Below are positions 49,764-58,507 of a stretch of DNA of 64,000 nt, piece by piece. The notes below the pieces were generated by a model that was not told the DNA's origin, searched no databases, and saw only the letters and a list, made by a program, of their open reading frames with translations. The position numbers and the translations under genes are program-made. Origin of the DNA: Desulfobotulus alkaliphilus (GTDB taxonomy: Bacteria; Desulfobacterota; Desulfobacteria; Desulfobacterales; ASO4-4); contig NZ_VLLC01000002.1 in the NCBI RefSeq assembly GCF_007830435.1, forward strand, positions 1-64,000, written 5' to 3'. The stretch's first letter is position 1; each line of letters opens with the position of its first letter.

Positions 49764-51449
49764 CTAGTAGCCATAGACTTCCAGCCCCCACGGTCCAAGC
49801 ACAACAGGTGTCCCGCCTAGCGAGTTGTCAATACTCAGCGTCCACTCTCCATTGGGATTTTCTCCAAAATGTCGCACGGAACCAAAACGGAATCCCTCCA
49901 GATCTTCATCACCGCAGGGAATTTGATCTCCCTCTTCCGTATCCCAGCAGAAACGCGGCTTTGCCAATGTATTAACTGTACCGAACGGGCCTGTAAGACT
50001 AAGTCCTATATCTCCGATATCTGCACCTTCCTCCACATTGAGTGTCAGATAGATGGCAATAAACTCTGCTTTATTGATGCCGCTTGCATCTACTCTTAAG
50101 TTGCTGACCGCGGATTCACCAGCCGGAATGTTCTTACCTGTCTCCTGAAGATGTTCGCTAATGATCTGGGCAGGAAGCAGCTGCTGGGTTGCCACCGCAG
50201 CACGCACGGCTTTGTCTGCATCCACCGCTCCAAAGCCATAGTTTTCATTAATCCTGTATCCTGCACCGTTTTGTGACCAGTCCGGGCAGGTCGAATCATT
50301 TTGACGGGCAGTCGTAATCAGTATTTTGCGCACATCCCGCCAGGTCAGGCTGGGATTGGCCTCCAGCATCAAAGCAACCACACCGGCCACCGTGGGTGTG
50401 GCCGCACTGGTACCATTGAAGCATCGTGTGTAGCTGCGATTGGCTAACTCATAGCTGGCATTCTCCCCTGCATCGGTATTGTACCCCCGACCCGGGCCGG
50501 TAAGATCCGTTGTGGTGATGGTGAGGCCATCACTCTCCTCATTACAGTACTCCCCTGCAAAACCACTGACCAGCACATTGGATCCCGGCTCTGAGTAGCT
50601 GGCCCGTTTGCCCTGGGCGTTCAATGCGCCAATGGCCATCACCCCGTGAAAGGTAGCCATTTCGTCATAATCGGATCGATCCTCTTCTTCAGCACCATTA
50701 CCAGCCGCCCAGAGATAAATAATCCCCTTGCCGTCCCGGCCATCACGCAGCCCCTCTTCGATCGCCTCTTCCCAAAGACCGGATGCCACATGGAAGTGCC
50801 CGCTATCAGGTGGCCCCCAGCTGTTGTTGGAGATCCAGACAGCTTCTTTGTTCAGGGTCATGGCCAGGGCCTCATCAGAGCCTTCCGCATCAATGGCAAG
50901 AACATTGTATCCCGCCAGCGAAGCATCACCCGCTATACCAGTCACACCAATATGATTGTTATGTCTGGCAGCAATAATACCGGCAACTGCCGTGCCGTGG
51001 GCATCGTCATCTTCGACAGGGGCGGGATCTACCCCAGGTGTATGGGTTACAAAATCGTAGTTGAGGTCCGTGAGGATATTATCTTTGAGATCCTCATGGT
51101 TGATATCCAGACCGTCATCAACGATGGCCACCACCACACCTTTGCCACGACAACCGCCATTGTGCGGACAGTTTTCCCACAGGGGCAGAATATTGAGATC
51201 CTCACCACGCTTGGCCTCATGGCCAGGTCGTCCGCTTTGTCCGGTGTTTTGGAGGTGCCACTGATGGGCAAAGAGGGGATCATTGGGTATGGGGTTTGTG
51301 GGGATGGTAATATCACCACCGTTATCCGGTGGTGTTACCGGATGCGTGCTGGCACTGTCTGAGCTGCTTCCGCTACAGGCGGCCAGAAAAAGCAGCAGGG
51401 CAAAAATCAGTCCATAAAATAAACAAGGGAAACTCCGGAAAATTTTCAC
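49764..51449 (-). CDS. Kexin-like S8 serine protease, lipoprotein, without its own propeptide
   Basis: A 561-residue protease. GTG start at 51449 follows AAGGAGG; the lipobox LAAC gives lipidated Cys25. The catalytic triad is Asp111 (IVDDGLD), His151 (DAHGTAVAG) and Ser348 (NGTSAATPTVAG), with Asn251 as oxyanion residue. Residues 57-70 (NDPLFAHQWHLQN) are the normal first strand of the mature enzyme, directly after a short linker, so no propeptide fits. A C-terminal P/homoB domain (about residues 430-561; SVRHFGENPNGEWTLSIDNSLGG) is complete. The gene immediately downstream encodes the missing propeptide. It probably acts on the cell surface or in the periplasm. Confidence 0.93.
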   Translation of the reverse strand: MKIFRSFPCLFYGLIFALLLFLAACSGSSSDSASTHPVTPPDNGGDITIPTNPIPNDPLFAHQWHLQNTGQSGRPGHEAKRGEDLNILPLWENCPHNGGCRGKGVVVAIVDDGLDINHEDLKDNILTDLNYDFVTHTPGVDPAPVEDDDAHGTAVAGIIAARHNNHIGVTGIAGDASLAGYNVLAIDAEGSDEALAMTLNKEAVWISNNSWGPPDSGHFHVASGLWEEAIEEGLRDGRDGKGIIYLWAAGNGAEEEDRSDYDEMATFHGVMAIGALNAQGKRASYSEPGSNVLVSGFAGEYCNEESDGLTITTTDLTGPGRGYNTDAGENASYELANRSYTRCFNGTSAATPTVAGVVALMLEANPSLTWRDVRKILITTARQNDSTCPDWSQNGAGYRINENYGFGAVDADKAVRAAVATQQLLPAQIISEHLQETGKNIPAGESAVSNLRVDASGINKAEFIAIYLTLNVEEGADIGDIGLSLTGPFGTVNTLAKPRFCWDTEEGDQIPCGDEDLEGFRFGSVRHFGENPNGEWTLSIDNSLGGTPVVLGPWGLEVYGY

Positions 51450-51793
51450 ATAGGCCTCCTTATATTGCAACAATCATTTATTGTTCCAAATGAGCGGGGC
51501 AGAATCAGCATTTCCCTTCCATTTGGCTGATAAACCGGCTGTCGGCTCCATAGGTCAGCCCCGTCAATGGGGGGGCTTTTGCAGCCTGAATGCCCATGGG
51601 CTTGCCTGACTGGTATGGGTATGCCCTTTACCAAACGAAGATGAGAGAAAAAAATACTGTAGAATTTCCTTATTTTTAATTTTGATATTCCAGAAAGTCA
51701 AGCCTTTTAAAACATTTGATATAACAGAAGGAAAACGGCAACAAAAAGGCACTGGTTTTAATGCCCCGAAAAATGAAGAAGCGCATCAGTCCG
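51450..51793. other. Intergenic region between protease and acyl-CoA dehydrogenase
   Basis: Contains the ribosome binding site and presumably the promoter of the protease. A 62-codon minus-strand frame is present but has no family. No terminator is obvious for the flanking genes. Confidence 0.35.
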
Positions 51794-53614
51794 TCAAAAA
51801 CAATCCTCTCCCATCTCCATGACAGCATCGGTTACTTTTTTAACGGCATCCATCTTTCCAAGGGCCTCCGGAAGATGGATACCATAATAATATTTAGCTG
51901 TTACAATCTGGCCCTGATAAAAAAGTCTGTCTTTTCCCGATGCAGATCCAAGCTTTGAGCAAGCCAGAGCAGCCCTCCAGGCAAGACCCCAGGCCATCAT
52001 CAAATCTCCCAGTATATCCAGAAAAGGTTTTGCCACAGCAAAGGCATCCAGAACCCTGCTGCCCATGGCGGCACCGCCAACGGACACCGCCGCTTCCCCC
52101 GCCTTTTTTAGGGCATTCTCAAGTCCGTCAGCCATTTCATCAAGCCCGTTTTCCCTGACAAAAACTATGGTTGCATTGATTTCACCCATAAGGTCCATGA
52201 AAGCCCTGCCCTTTTTCATTCCAAGCTTTCTGCCAAGAAGATCCATGGCCTGAATTCCGTTGGTTCCTTCATAAAGGGAGCTGATCCTCACATCCCTGTA
52301 ATATTGTGCCTGGGGATACTCTTCGATAAAACCATACCCGCCATATACCTGAATACCTGCGGAAGTAATCTCTATGCCCTTATCTGTGGTATAGGCCTTG
52401 GAAATCGGCGTCAGCAGTTCTATCAGCCCCTGATATTTCTCCCTTTCCCCTGCACTATCCACAAATATGCACCTGTCGTGGCACCATTTCAGATAGTATG
52501 ACAGAAAGCGGTTACCTTCGATAAAGGCCTTCATGAAAAGAAGCTGCCTTCTCACATCGGGGTGCTGGATGATGGGAACAGGCCTGGCATCGGAGCTGAA
52601 TGCCTCCTTCAGGTCTGGCCCCTGCACCCTTTCCCTTGCGTAACGGACGGCATTGGCATAGGAAGCCGAAGAAATACCAAGGGCCTGAAGGGCAGCACCC
52701 TGCCTTGCCTCATTCATCATGAGAAACATATATTTCATGCCCTTGTTTTCTTCACCCACCAGCTCTCCCCGGCAAGCTCCCTTTGCGCCAAAGGCCACGG
52801 TGCAGGTGACATTGCCATGCATTCCCATTTTTTCTTCTATGCCGGTTATCTCCACATCGTTTCTTATATCCGTCGTCCTGCCGTCTTCACTCAGCCTGTA
52901 TTTTGGAACAAGAAAAAGGGAAATGCCCTTGGTACCTGAAGGAGCCCCTTCCACCCTTGCAAGCACGGGATGGATTACATTCTCCACAAGGTCGGAATCT
53001 GCACCGGATATAAAGATTTTGTTTCCCTCGATGGAATAGCTGCCATCATCATTTTTTATGGCCTTTGTTGTCAGTGCTCCCACATCCGACCCGGCCTGGG
53101 CTTCCGTAAGACACATGGTGCCAGCCCATTTTCCCGAAAAAAGATTCGCAAGGTATCTTTTTTGAAGCCTTTCATTGCCAAATTCCCGGACAATGGCTCC
53201 GGCTCCATGGGTAAGACCCGGATAGTTCAGAAAGGATGGGTTTGCCCCCATAAACAGCTCAAGACAAGCGGCGGCCAGCAGGTGAGGCATGCCCTGTCCT
53301 CCCCATTCCTCCTCATCACACATGGCAAGCCAGCCGCCTTCGCAATAGGATCTGTATGGCCGGTGATAAGACCTTGGAACCCGTATTTCACCCTTATGAA
53401 AAAGAACCCCTTCCGGATGCCCGTTCTCCACATCCGCAAGCTTGTTTGTGGGAAGAATCTCATTGACCGCAAGCTTTCTTGCTTCCTTCAGAAGCATTCT
53501 GCAGGCCTGCTCATTGAAGCCTGAAAATTTTACATTTTCAGAGTAAAATCCAAGGTTGAACATTTCAAAAAGCATAAACTCCTGATCTCTGCGATCCGCA
53601 AGTTCAGATACCAT
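51794..53614 (-). CDS. Acyl-CoA dehydrogenase, DmdC/AcdA-like with C-terminal extension
   Basis: A 606-residue flavoprotein. Start at 53614 is preceded by AAAGGA. It has an N-terminal extension, the FAD-binding core (AGTMCLTEAQAGSDVGALTTKAI, YSIEGNKIFISGADSD), the middle-domain EITGIEEKMGMHGNVTCTVAFG and the C-terminal helix bundle with VYGGYGFIEEYPQAQYYRDVRISSLYEGTNGIQAMDLLGRKL. The catalytic base is expected to be the Glu in LYEGTNG. The extra C-terminal domain of about 130 residues is typical of large ACADs (DmdC type) in Desulfobacterota. It oxidises an acyl-CoA, probably aromatic-, branched- or medium-chain. Divergent from a sigma-54 activator. Confidence 0.92.
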   Translation of the reverse strand: MVSELADRRDQEFMLFEMFNLGFYSENVKFSGFNEQACRMLLKEARKLAVNEILPTNKLADVENGHPEGVLFHKGEIRVPRSYHRPYRSYCEGGWLAMCDEEEWGGQGMPHLLAAACLELFMGANPSFLNYPGLTHGAGAIVREFGNERLQKRYLANLFSGKWAGTMCLTEAQAGSDVGALTTKAIKNDDGSYSIEGNKIFISGADSDLVENVIHPVLARVEGAPSGTKGISLFLVPKYRLSEDGRTTDIRNDVEITGIEEKMGMHGNVTCTVAFGAKGACRGELVGEENKGMKYMFLMMNEARQGAALQALGISSASYANAVRYARERVQGPDLKEAFSSDARPVPIIQHPDVRRQLLFMKAFIEGNRFLSYYLKWCHDRCIFVDSAGEREKYQGLIELLTPISKAYTTDKGIEITSAGIQVYGGYGFIEEYPQAQYYRDVRISSLYEGTNGIQAMDLLGRKLGMKKGRAFMDLMGEINATIVFVRENGLDEMADGLENALKKAGEAAVSVGGAAMGSRVLDAFAVAKPFLDILGDLMMAWGLAWRAALACSKLGSASGKDRLFYQGQIVTAKYYYGIHLPEALGKMDAVKKVTDAVMEMGEDCF

Positions 53615-53962
53615 GATGTTTCCTTTCATCCCTTTTATTTGCCTTCATGTACAAACGGACCACCCTTTTTTAAGGGAAGTTGCTGCACAAAAAAAAGTAC
53701 CGGGACAAGCCCTTTGTCCGGAAAAAGACCGGAAAAGCCTGAACAGGGGAAGAAGTTTCAAAGAATGTTCCAGAGAGAAACATCCTGCCATCTGAAAAGC
53801 CAAGGGATTCAATTATAAGGATATAAAGCCAGAACAAGGAGAGGACAACAAAGTACAGGCTTAAATAAACCGTTTCTTTTAGTGGGCGCTTCCGTCATAT
53901 GTAGCAGACCGCCATATCTGACGGCACGCGATCAACCCAATAAAGAACCAGAGGCAAAAAAC
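53615..53962. promoter_or_regulatory. Divergent regulatory region between acyl-CoA dehydrogenase and activator
   Basis: A 348-bp gap. CCGTCATATG (53892-53901) and CATATCTGACGG (53913-53924) form an imperfect inverted repeat about 40-70 bp before the activator start, a candidate activator site. CCGGGACAAG/CTTTGTCCGG makes a hairpin at about 53700-53720. I could not find a convincing -24/-12 promoter. Confidence 0.4.
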
Positions 53963-55528
53963 ATGAACTCTTCAAAAAACACCAGGCAGGACACCGCTTT
54001 TATCCATGAAGTTACCCAGCGCCTTTATTCAACCCTTCAGATTGAAAAAGCACTGCATTCAACCCTGCTCTTTTTGAGGGAGCACATGCCCGCAGACAGT
54101 CTCAATGCAGGAATTTTTGATCCAACCACTGGCATGCTTCAGTATCTGGCATCCGCCACCTGTCTGGGGGGCATGCTCATTGACGAGCGTCTTCAGCTTT
54201 CAGAAAAGGGCATACGGGATACAGAACACTACGCCATAGGAAAAGCCCATATCGACAAGCACCCCTGGGGCACCCAGGTATCCGGTGAAATTGCAGAGCA
54301 TTTCAGGCTCTTCCATGAAGATTTTCCGGGTTTTGATGTTGCAGGAGATTTTTCCACCCTGACCCTCACGGTGGGAATCGGGGTTCCTCGATTCGGGTAT
54401 TTCAATATCCTTGCCCACGGGCTTAATCAGTTCTCGGAAAAACACCGCCGCATGATGAACCTGCTGGAGCGCCCCCTCACCGGAGCCGCACTGAATCTCT
54501 GGCATTACCGTAAGGTTGTGACCCTCAACGAACACCTCGTCCGGACCAACGATCTGCTTTTGAACCGCCTCGGTCATATTGCCGCCACCGAGGTGATCGG
54601 TACGGAAACGGGACTCCATGGGGTAATCACCCTTGCAAAACAGGTAGCGGACACAAATGCGCCCGTACTCATCACAGGAGAAACCGGCACTGGAAAAGAG
54701 GTTGTGGCCCATGCCATTCATCGCTTGTCCCGAAGGAAGAATCACCCCATGATTTGTATCAACTGCGGTGCCATTCCGGAAACCCTTATGGATTCTGAAC
54801 TGTTCGGCCACGAGAGGGGTGCTTTCACCGGCGCTTCCAGCAGAAAACGGGGGTATTTTGAGCAGGCGGACGGTGGCACCATTTTCCTTGACGAGGTGGG
54901 GGAGCTGTCAGCTGCGGCCCAGGTGAAACTGCTGAGGGTTCTGCAGGAACATGCCATCCGCCGGGTGGGTGGTAACAGATCCATTCCGCTGGATGTACGG
55001 GTGATTGCAGCCACACACCGTAATCTGCCAGCCCTTGCGGAGGAAGGAAGGTTCAGAAGGGATCTCTGGTTCAGGCTCAATGTTTTTCCCATCCATATCC
55101 CCCCCCTCAGGGAAAGAACCGCCGATATCCCGGCCCTTGCCGAATTCTTTGCCGCACGTAAAGCCCGAGAGATGAATGTATCGGAAAAACCGGTCTTTGC
55201 TGCAGGTGCCTTTGATCTTTTAAAAAGCTACCACTGGCCCGGAAATATCCGGGAGCTGGAAAATCTCATTGAACGCAGCCTGATCATATGCCAGGGCAGC
55301 CCCCTTCATTTCGACAATCTTTCCCCTTCGACACCATCCCTGTCAGAAAAAAGAGAAGGAGAGGAAGAAGCTTTTCCAAGCCTTGAATCCATAACCATCC
55401 GGCATATTCTTAAGGCCCTCAGAAAAAGCGGTGGCCGCATTGAAGGGCCGGGAGGAGCTGCCTGCCTGCTGGATCTCAACCCCTCAACCCTCAGGGGAAA
55501 AATAAAAAAATACGGAATTTCAAAATGA
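53963..55528 (+). CDS. Sigma-54-dependent transcriptional activator with GAF-like sensor
   Basis: A 521-residue bacterial enhancer-binding protein. The start at 53963 is behind AGAGG; the frame is open upstream without a signal. The N-terminal 190 residues form a GAF-like sensor (FLREHMPADSLNAGIFDPTTGMLQYLAS). The AAA+ domain has Walker A GETGTGKE, the sigma-54 contact loop GAFTGA, Walker B GGTIFLDEVGE, and the R-finger region FRRDLWFRLNVFPIHIPPLRER. A Fis-type HTH (HILKALRKSGGRIEGPGGAACLLDLNPSTLRGKIKKYGI) ends the protein. It probably controls the divergent acyl-CoA dehydrogenase, responding to a small acyl or aromatic ligand. Confidence 0.93.
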   Translation: MNSSKNTRQDTAFIHEVTQRLYSTLQIEKALHSTLLFLREHMPADSLNAGIFDPTTGMLQYLASATCLGGMLIDERLQLSEKGIRDTEHYAIGKAHIDKHPWGTQVSGEIAEHFRLFHEDFPGFDVAGDFSTLTLTVGIGVPRFGYFNILAHGLNQFSEKHRRMMNLLERPLTGAALNLWHYRKVVTLNEHLVRTNDLLLNRLGHIAATEVIGTETGLHGVITLAKQVADTNAPVLITGETGTGKEVVAHAIHRLSRRKNHPMICINCGAIPETLMDSELFGHERGAFTGASSRKRGYFEQADGGTIFLDEVGELSAAAQVKLLRVLQEHAIRRVGGNRSIPLDVRVIAATHRNLPALAEEGRFRRDLWFRLNVFPIHIPPLRERTADIPALAEFFAARKAREMNVSEKPVFAAGAFDLLKSYHWPGNIRELENLIERSLIICQGSPLHFDNLSPSTPSLSEKREGEEEAFPSLESITIRHILKALRKSGGRIEGPGGAACLLDLNPSTLRGKIKKYGISK

Positions 55529-55606
55529 TTTCATATTTTTTTCTCTCACCCTCAATCCGGACTCCCTGATGAAGCTGAAAAGCCCTAAGGCCTGAGGCAG
55601 AAAAAT

Positions 55607-56536
55607 TCAGTGCTTTTCATAAGTGGCAGAAAGACGGGAAGCCATCTCCCGGATATATGCTCTGGCATGGCGAGGCTCAAGGACTTCTACCAGTGGACCG
55701 AAACCCATGATCCAGCTGTAAACCCATTCATCTTCCGGAAAGGGGAAAAAACCCATGATGCTGCCGTCTGGCATAAAATGCAGACTGTCCGGATGGTAGT
55801 AGTCCGTGATCCTGCCCCGGGCCGAAGGAGCAAAGCGCAGGACAAAAAGGGTGGTTGCACGGGCATTTTCCCCCCTTTCCAGTGTTTCCTCCCAAGGGGG
55901 ATGGGCTTCCGGGCAGAAGGATTCCCCAATACATTCAGCCTCAATGAACCGGGTGATCTTAAAAAAACGCAAGGCCTTGCGAAGACGGCAGAAGGCATAG
56001 AGATACCAGCCCGACCCTTTCAGGATCATGCTCAAGGGCTCGATCATCCGCTCCGTTACCATCCCGTCCGGGGCAGCATAGCGGAGACGGATTAAGCGAC
56101 TGGCTTCCACAGCCTCATAAACATCCTGAAAAAGCTGTTTTTTCGCCGCATCCAGACCCCATGGCGTGAAATCCATAATCAGAGGCCTGTGTGTTTTCAG
56201 CGGATCCCCGGGCCGTGTAAGGTTACGCAGCTTTTCTTCGGTATGCCTGAGGTGGCCGGGCTGCAGAAGGGCATTGAGGCGCCCCACAAGGGACAGGAGG
56301 GATGCGAGTTCCTGTGGGGCGAAATAATGCCTGTCTACGGTGCAGGTATCAAGAATCCGGTATCCGCCTTCGCTGCCCCTGTCCGCATATATGGGAATCC
56401 CTGCAAGGGCGAGGGAGTCCATGTCCCGCTGTATGGTACGGTGGGAAACCTCAAAATGCCGGGCCAGTTCCCTGGCCGTGGCCTTTTTCCGGTTGATCAG
56501 GTAAAGGACAATGGCAAGGAGGCGGTCGGTCTTCAT
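55607..56536 (-). CDS. WYL-domain transcriptional regulator (YafY-like)
   Basis: A 309-residue regulator. The N-terminal winged HTH (RLLAIVLYLINRKKATARELARHFEVSHRTIQRDMDSLALAGIPIYA) is followed by a linker and a WYL domain (RLIRLRYAAPDGMVTERMIEPLSMILKGSGWYLYAFCRLRKALRFFKITRF), then the C-terminal extension. Many YafY proteins act as ligand-responsive repressors. It starts immediately after the stop of the zinc-ribbon gene, so the two form an operon and may be functionally linked. Confidence 0.92.
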   Translation of the reverse strand: MKTDRLLAIVLYLINRKKATARELARHFEVSHRTIQRDMDSLALAGIPIYADRGSEGGYRILDTCTVDRHYFAPQELASLLSLVGRLNALLQPGHLRHTEEKLRNLTRPGDPLKTHRPLIMDFTPWGLDAAKKQLFQDVYEAVEASRLIRLRYAAPDGMVTERMIEPLSMILKGSGWYLYAFCRLRKALRFFKITRFIEAECIGESFCPEAHPPWEETLERGENARATTLFVLRFAPSARGRITDYYHPDSLHFMPDGSIMGFFPFPEDEWVYSWIMGFGPLVEVLEPRHARAYIREMASRLSATYEKH

Positions 56537-56803
56537 CTATTTTCCATGCCAGCGGCCAAGGTTGGGGAGGGTTTTTTCCAGAAGCGCCCGTGCCGCCTTT
56601 TCCTCCATGCCGGATGCCACCATGTGAGGTACACAGACCTCTATCATCTTCTCCATGGTCACATCCTGGGTAAAAGATCCCTCCTGATAGCAATAGGTAC
56701 AAAACTCTGAAGTCATGGCACCATTTTTTTCCGTTCCTTTCAAAGGATCTTCCGTGATGGGCATACCGCAGCTTTGGCAAAAGGTCTGGTCTGTCATGGT
56801 CAT
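56537..56803 (-). CDS. Putative zinc-ribbon protein
   Basis: An 88-residue protein with FCQSCGMPI and EFCTYCYQEGSFTQDVTMEKMIE, two CxxC zinc knuckles of the 'putative zinc ribbon' family (PF12674). The C-terminal part is helical (PHMVASGMEEKAARALLEKTLPNL). The alternative ATG at 56797 is equally likely as the start. Proteins of this family are often encoded next to YafY-type regulators, as here. The function is unknown. Confidence 0.85.
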   Translation of the reverse strand: MTMTDQTFCQSCGMPITEDPLKGTEKNGAMTSEFCTYCYQEGSFTQDVTMEKMIEVCVPHMVASGMEEKAARALLEKTLPNLGRWHGK

Positions 56804-57059
56804 TTCCTCCTCATTGATTTTTCGGTTTATGGAATGGAAAAAGCCATGGAAGGCTTTTCTGTCACCTTACAGAAGGAAATACGACAGCATCATGTCGTAA
56901 TTATCTCTCCCTTGAAAAAATAAACATCCCCATGACACGACCCCTTATCACCACATGCTTTCAGCAATAGGATAGGGGCAGAAAGTATGGTTTTCAATAT
57001 TGTAAACGGGCACAGGCCTTCCCTTAAGATTCCGGTGCTGCCCTGCCAGATCGCTATCT
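56804..57059. other. Intergenic region
   Basis: About 250 bp without a credible gene. The minus-strand promoter of the zinc-ribbon/WYL pair should be here. The GCCCTGCC...GGCAGGGC inverted repeat near 57039-57084 overlaps the end of the RNA ligase gene and may help terminate it. Confidence 0.35.
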
Positions 57060-57629
57060 TCAAATCTCATCAGGCAGGGCAGAAAAACCCCGACCTTCCT
57101 TAAAAGCAGACCGGAACAAAAGGGTATATACAGGCCCCTCTGGCCTGAGCTCGGAGCTGTAAAGACTGAACCCAAGGGGATTCATGGTAAAATTTTTCCC
57201 AAGATCGGGCATAGGGGGCAGAAAAGCACCTTTGCCCTTTCTCCGGATTCTTGCCAGTGTCATGTGGGGATAAAAACTGTCATGGCTCCAGTCCATATGG
57301 CTGCACAGTCTGCGCTGAAGGGCACATAGCCACGGCCCTCCGTCAAGAACGGGCAGAAAAACAGGTACAGGCCCCCGGCTGCGGTAAAAATACTCCGGCC
57401 GGGAAGAAAGAAGCAGTCTGCAAGCAGAGACCGAAGGCATCTGCCCCAGTCGTTGCATGATTTCCTCTACCCTGTCCGTATCCCCTAAAAATTTTAGCGT
57501 AATGTGCAGATTGTCATGCCGGACCCGCTTCAGGACAAAAGCACCCGCCACCCGGATTCTCTCCGCTGCCTCATACACCCTGAGCCTTTCTTCCCCGGAA
57601 AAATCCAGAGCCACAAAAAGCCGCTGCAT
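57060..57629 (-). CDS. thpR: RNA 2',3'-cyclic phosphodiesterase (LigT/ThpR)
   Basis: A 189-residue 2H phosphoesterase with the two HxTx motifs at His42 (LHITLKFLG) and His122 (PHMTLARI). MQRLFVALDF is a typical start; AAAGG lies 8 bp upstream of 57629. Length and layout match LigT/ThpR, which hydrolyses 2',3'-cyclic phosphates and can join tRNA halves. The upstream gene, a small zinc-ribbon membrane protein, ends 30 bp before it on the same strand. Confidence 0.9.
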   Translation of the reverse strand: MQRLFVALDFSGEERLRVYEAAERIRVAGAFVLKRVRHDNLHITLKFLGDTDRVEEIMQRLGQMPSVSACRLLLSSRPEYFYRSRGPVPVFLPVLDGGPWLCALQRRLCSHMDWSHDSFYPHMTLARIRRKGKGAFLPPMPDLGKNFTMNPLGFSLYSSELRPEGPVYTLLFRSAFKEGRGFSALPDEI

Positions 57630-57659
57630 CCCGTGGGCCTTTCCTTCCATGGCATCCGC

Positions 57660-57908
57660 CTACCCCAGAAGCCAGAAAAAAAGGATGAAAAAAACCGCCA
57701 GTGCGGCAAAAACAAAAAGCATATGCAGCACATTGCCCCTTATCATGGCTTTTTTTCTCTGGATCAATTCTTCAAGCTCCCTTTCCGAAAGACCTGAACA
57801 GTGGGGGCAGTTCATTTTTGAATCTTCATAGGAAAGCCCGCACCTGCTGCACTGCTTCGGCTGTTTTGACCGGAGCTGCTGGCCGAGCATAATGAGTCTG
57901 TCTATCAT
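57660..57908 (-). CDS. Small zinc-ribbon membrane protein
   Basis: An 82-residue protein with CSRCGLSYEDSKMNCPHC, a four-Cys zinc ribbon near residue 20-36, a helical linker (SERELEELIQRKKAMIRGN) and a C-terminal membrane helix (LFVFAALAVFFILFFWLLG). The start at 57908 is chosen because GGGGAAAGG lies upstream; 57914 and longer forms are possible. It is probably a tail-anchored protein on the cytoplasmic face. It precedes thpR. Function unknown. Confidence 0.75.
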   Translation of the reverse strand: MIDRLIMLGQQLRSKQPKQCSRCGLSYEDSKMNCPHCSGLSERELEELIQRKKAMIRGNVLHMLFVFAALAVFFILFFWLLG

Positions 57909-58165
57909 AAACATCCATCCTTTCCCCTGCCTACAGGGCAGACCACAGCTGAAAAAATCCCAACAAGGGTTCATTCCCCATCGGATTCTTTATGTTTTTT
58001 TACCATAACACAACTTGGCTGATGGAAAAATGCCGTCAGCAGAGACTTGTGACCGGATGCGGGATGGGATAAGACAACGGGTACATCATGGATGGTAAAA
58101 AAAGACACCCTGTCTTGGATGACAGGCAGCAGATCTTCACCCGCAAAGAACTGAAAGGAGCACCC

Positions 58166-58429
58166 ATGAATCCGGAAAAAATCGTTAACGGCTTGGGCAA
58201 AGAACTGACCGATGCATTGCAGGCCATGGCAAAGACCAAGGATCTCCAGAAAAAAGAAGCCTACAGCCGCATCATCAAAAACCTGAGTAAATCCTTAGCT
58301 TCCCTTTTTGAAATGGCAAGTGATGCGGAATTTTATGGCTATAGTTATGAAGGCAATAATCTTGACGATGATGACCTTTGTGCCGAAGACTATAAAGAGG
58401 ATGATCCGGATAGGGACTGTCCCTTTTAA
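58166..58429 (+). CDS. Hypothetical acidic 87-residue protein
   Basis: A small protein starting at 58166 because AAAGGAG lies 5 bp upstream; an earlier in-frame ATG at 58088 has no such signal. It has a helical part (IVNGLGKELTDALQAMAKTKDLQKKEAYSRIIKNLSKSLASLFEMASDAEF) and a strongly acidic tail (NNLDDDDLCAEDYKEDDPDRDCPF) with two Cys. Family not recognised. Confidence 0.65.
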   Translation: MNPEKIVNGLGKELTDALQAMAKTKDLQKKEAYSRIIKNLSKSLASLFEMASDAEFYGYSYEGNNLDDDDLCAEDYKEDDPDRDCPF

Positions 58430-58507
58430 ACTTTATTTTTTCAAACAGACCTTCCGGCGGATAAAGCAGAGCGGACTGAAGACATGAAAATAATGGAGCA
58501 ATAGTCC

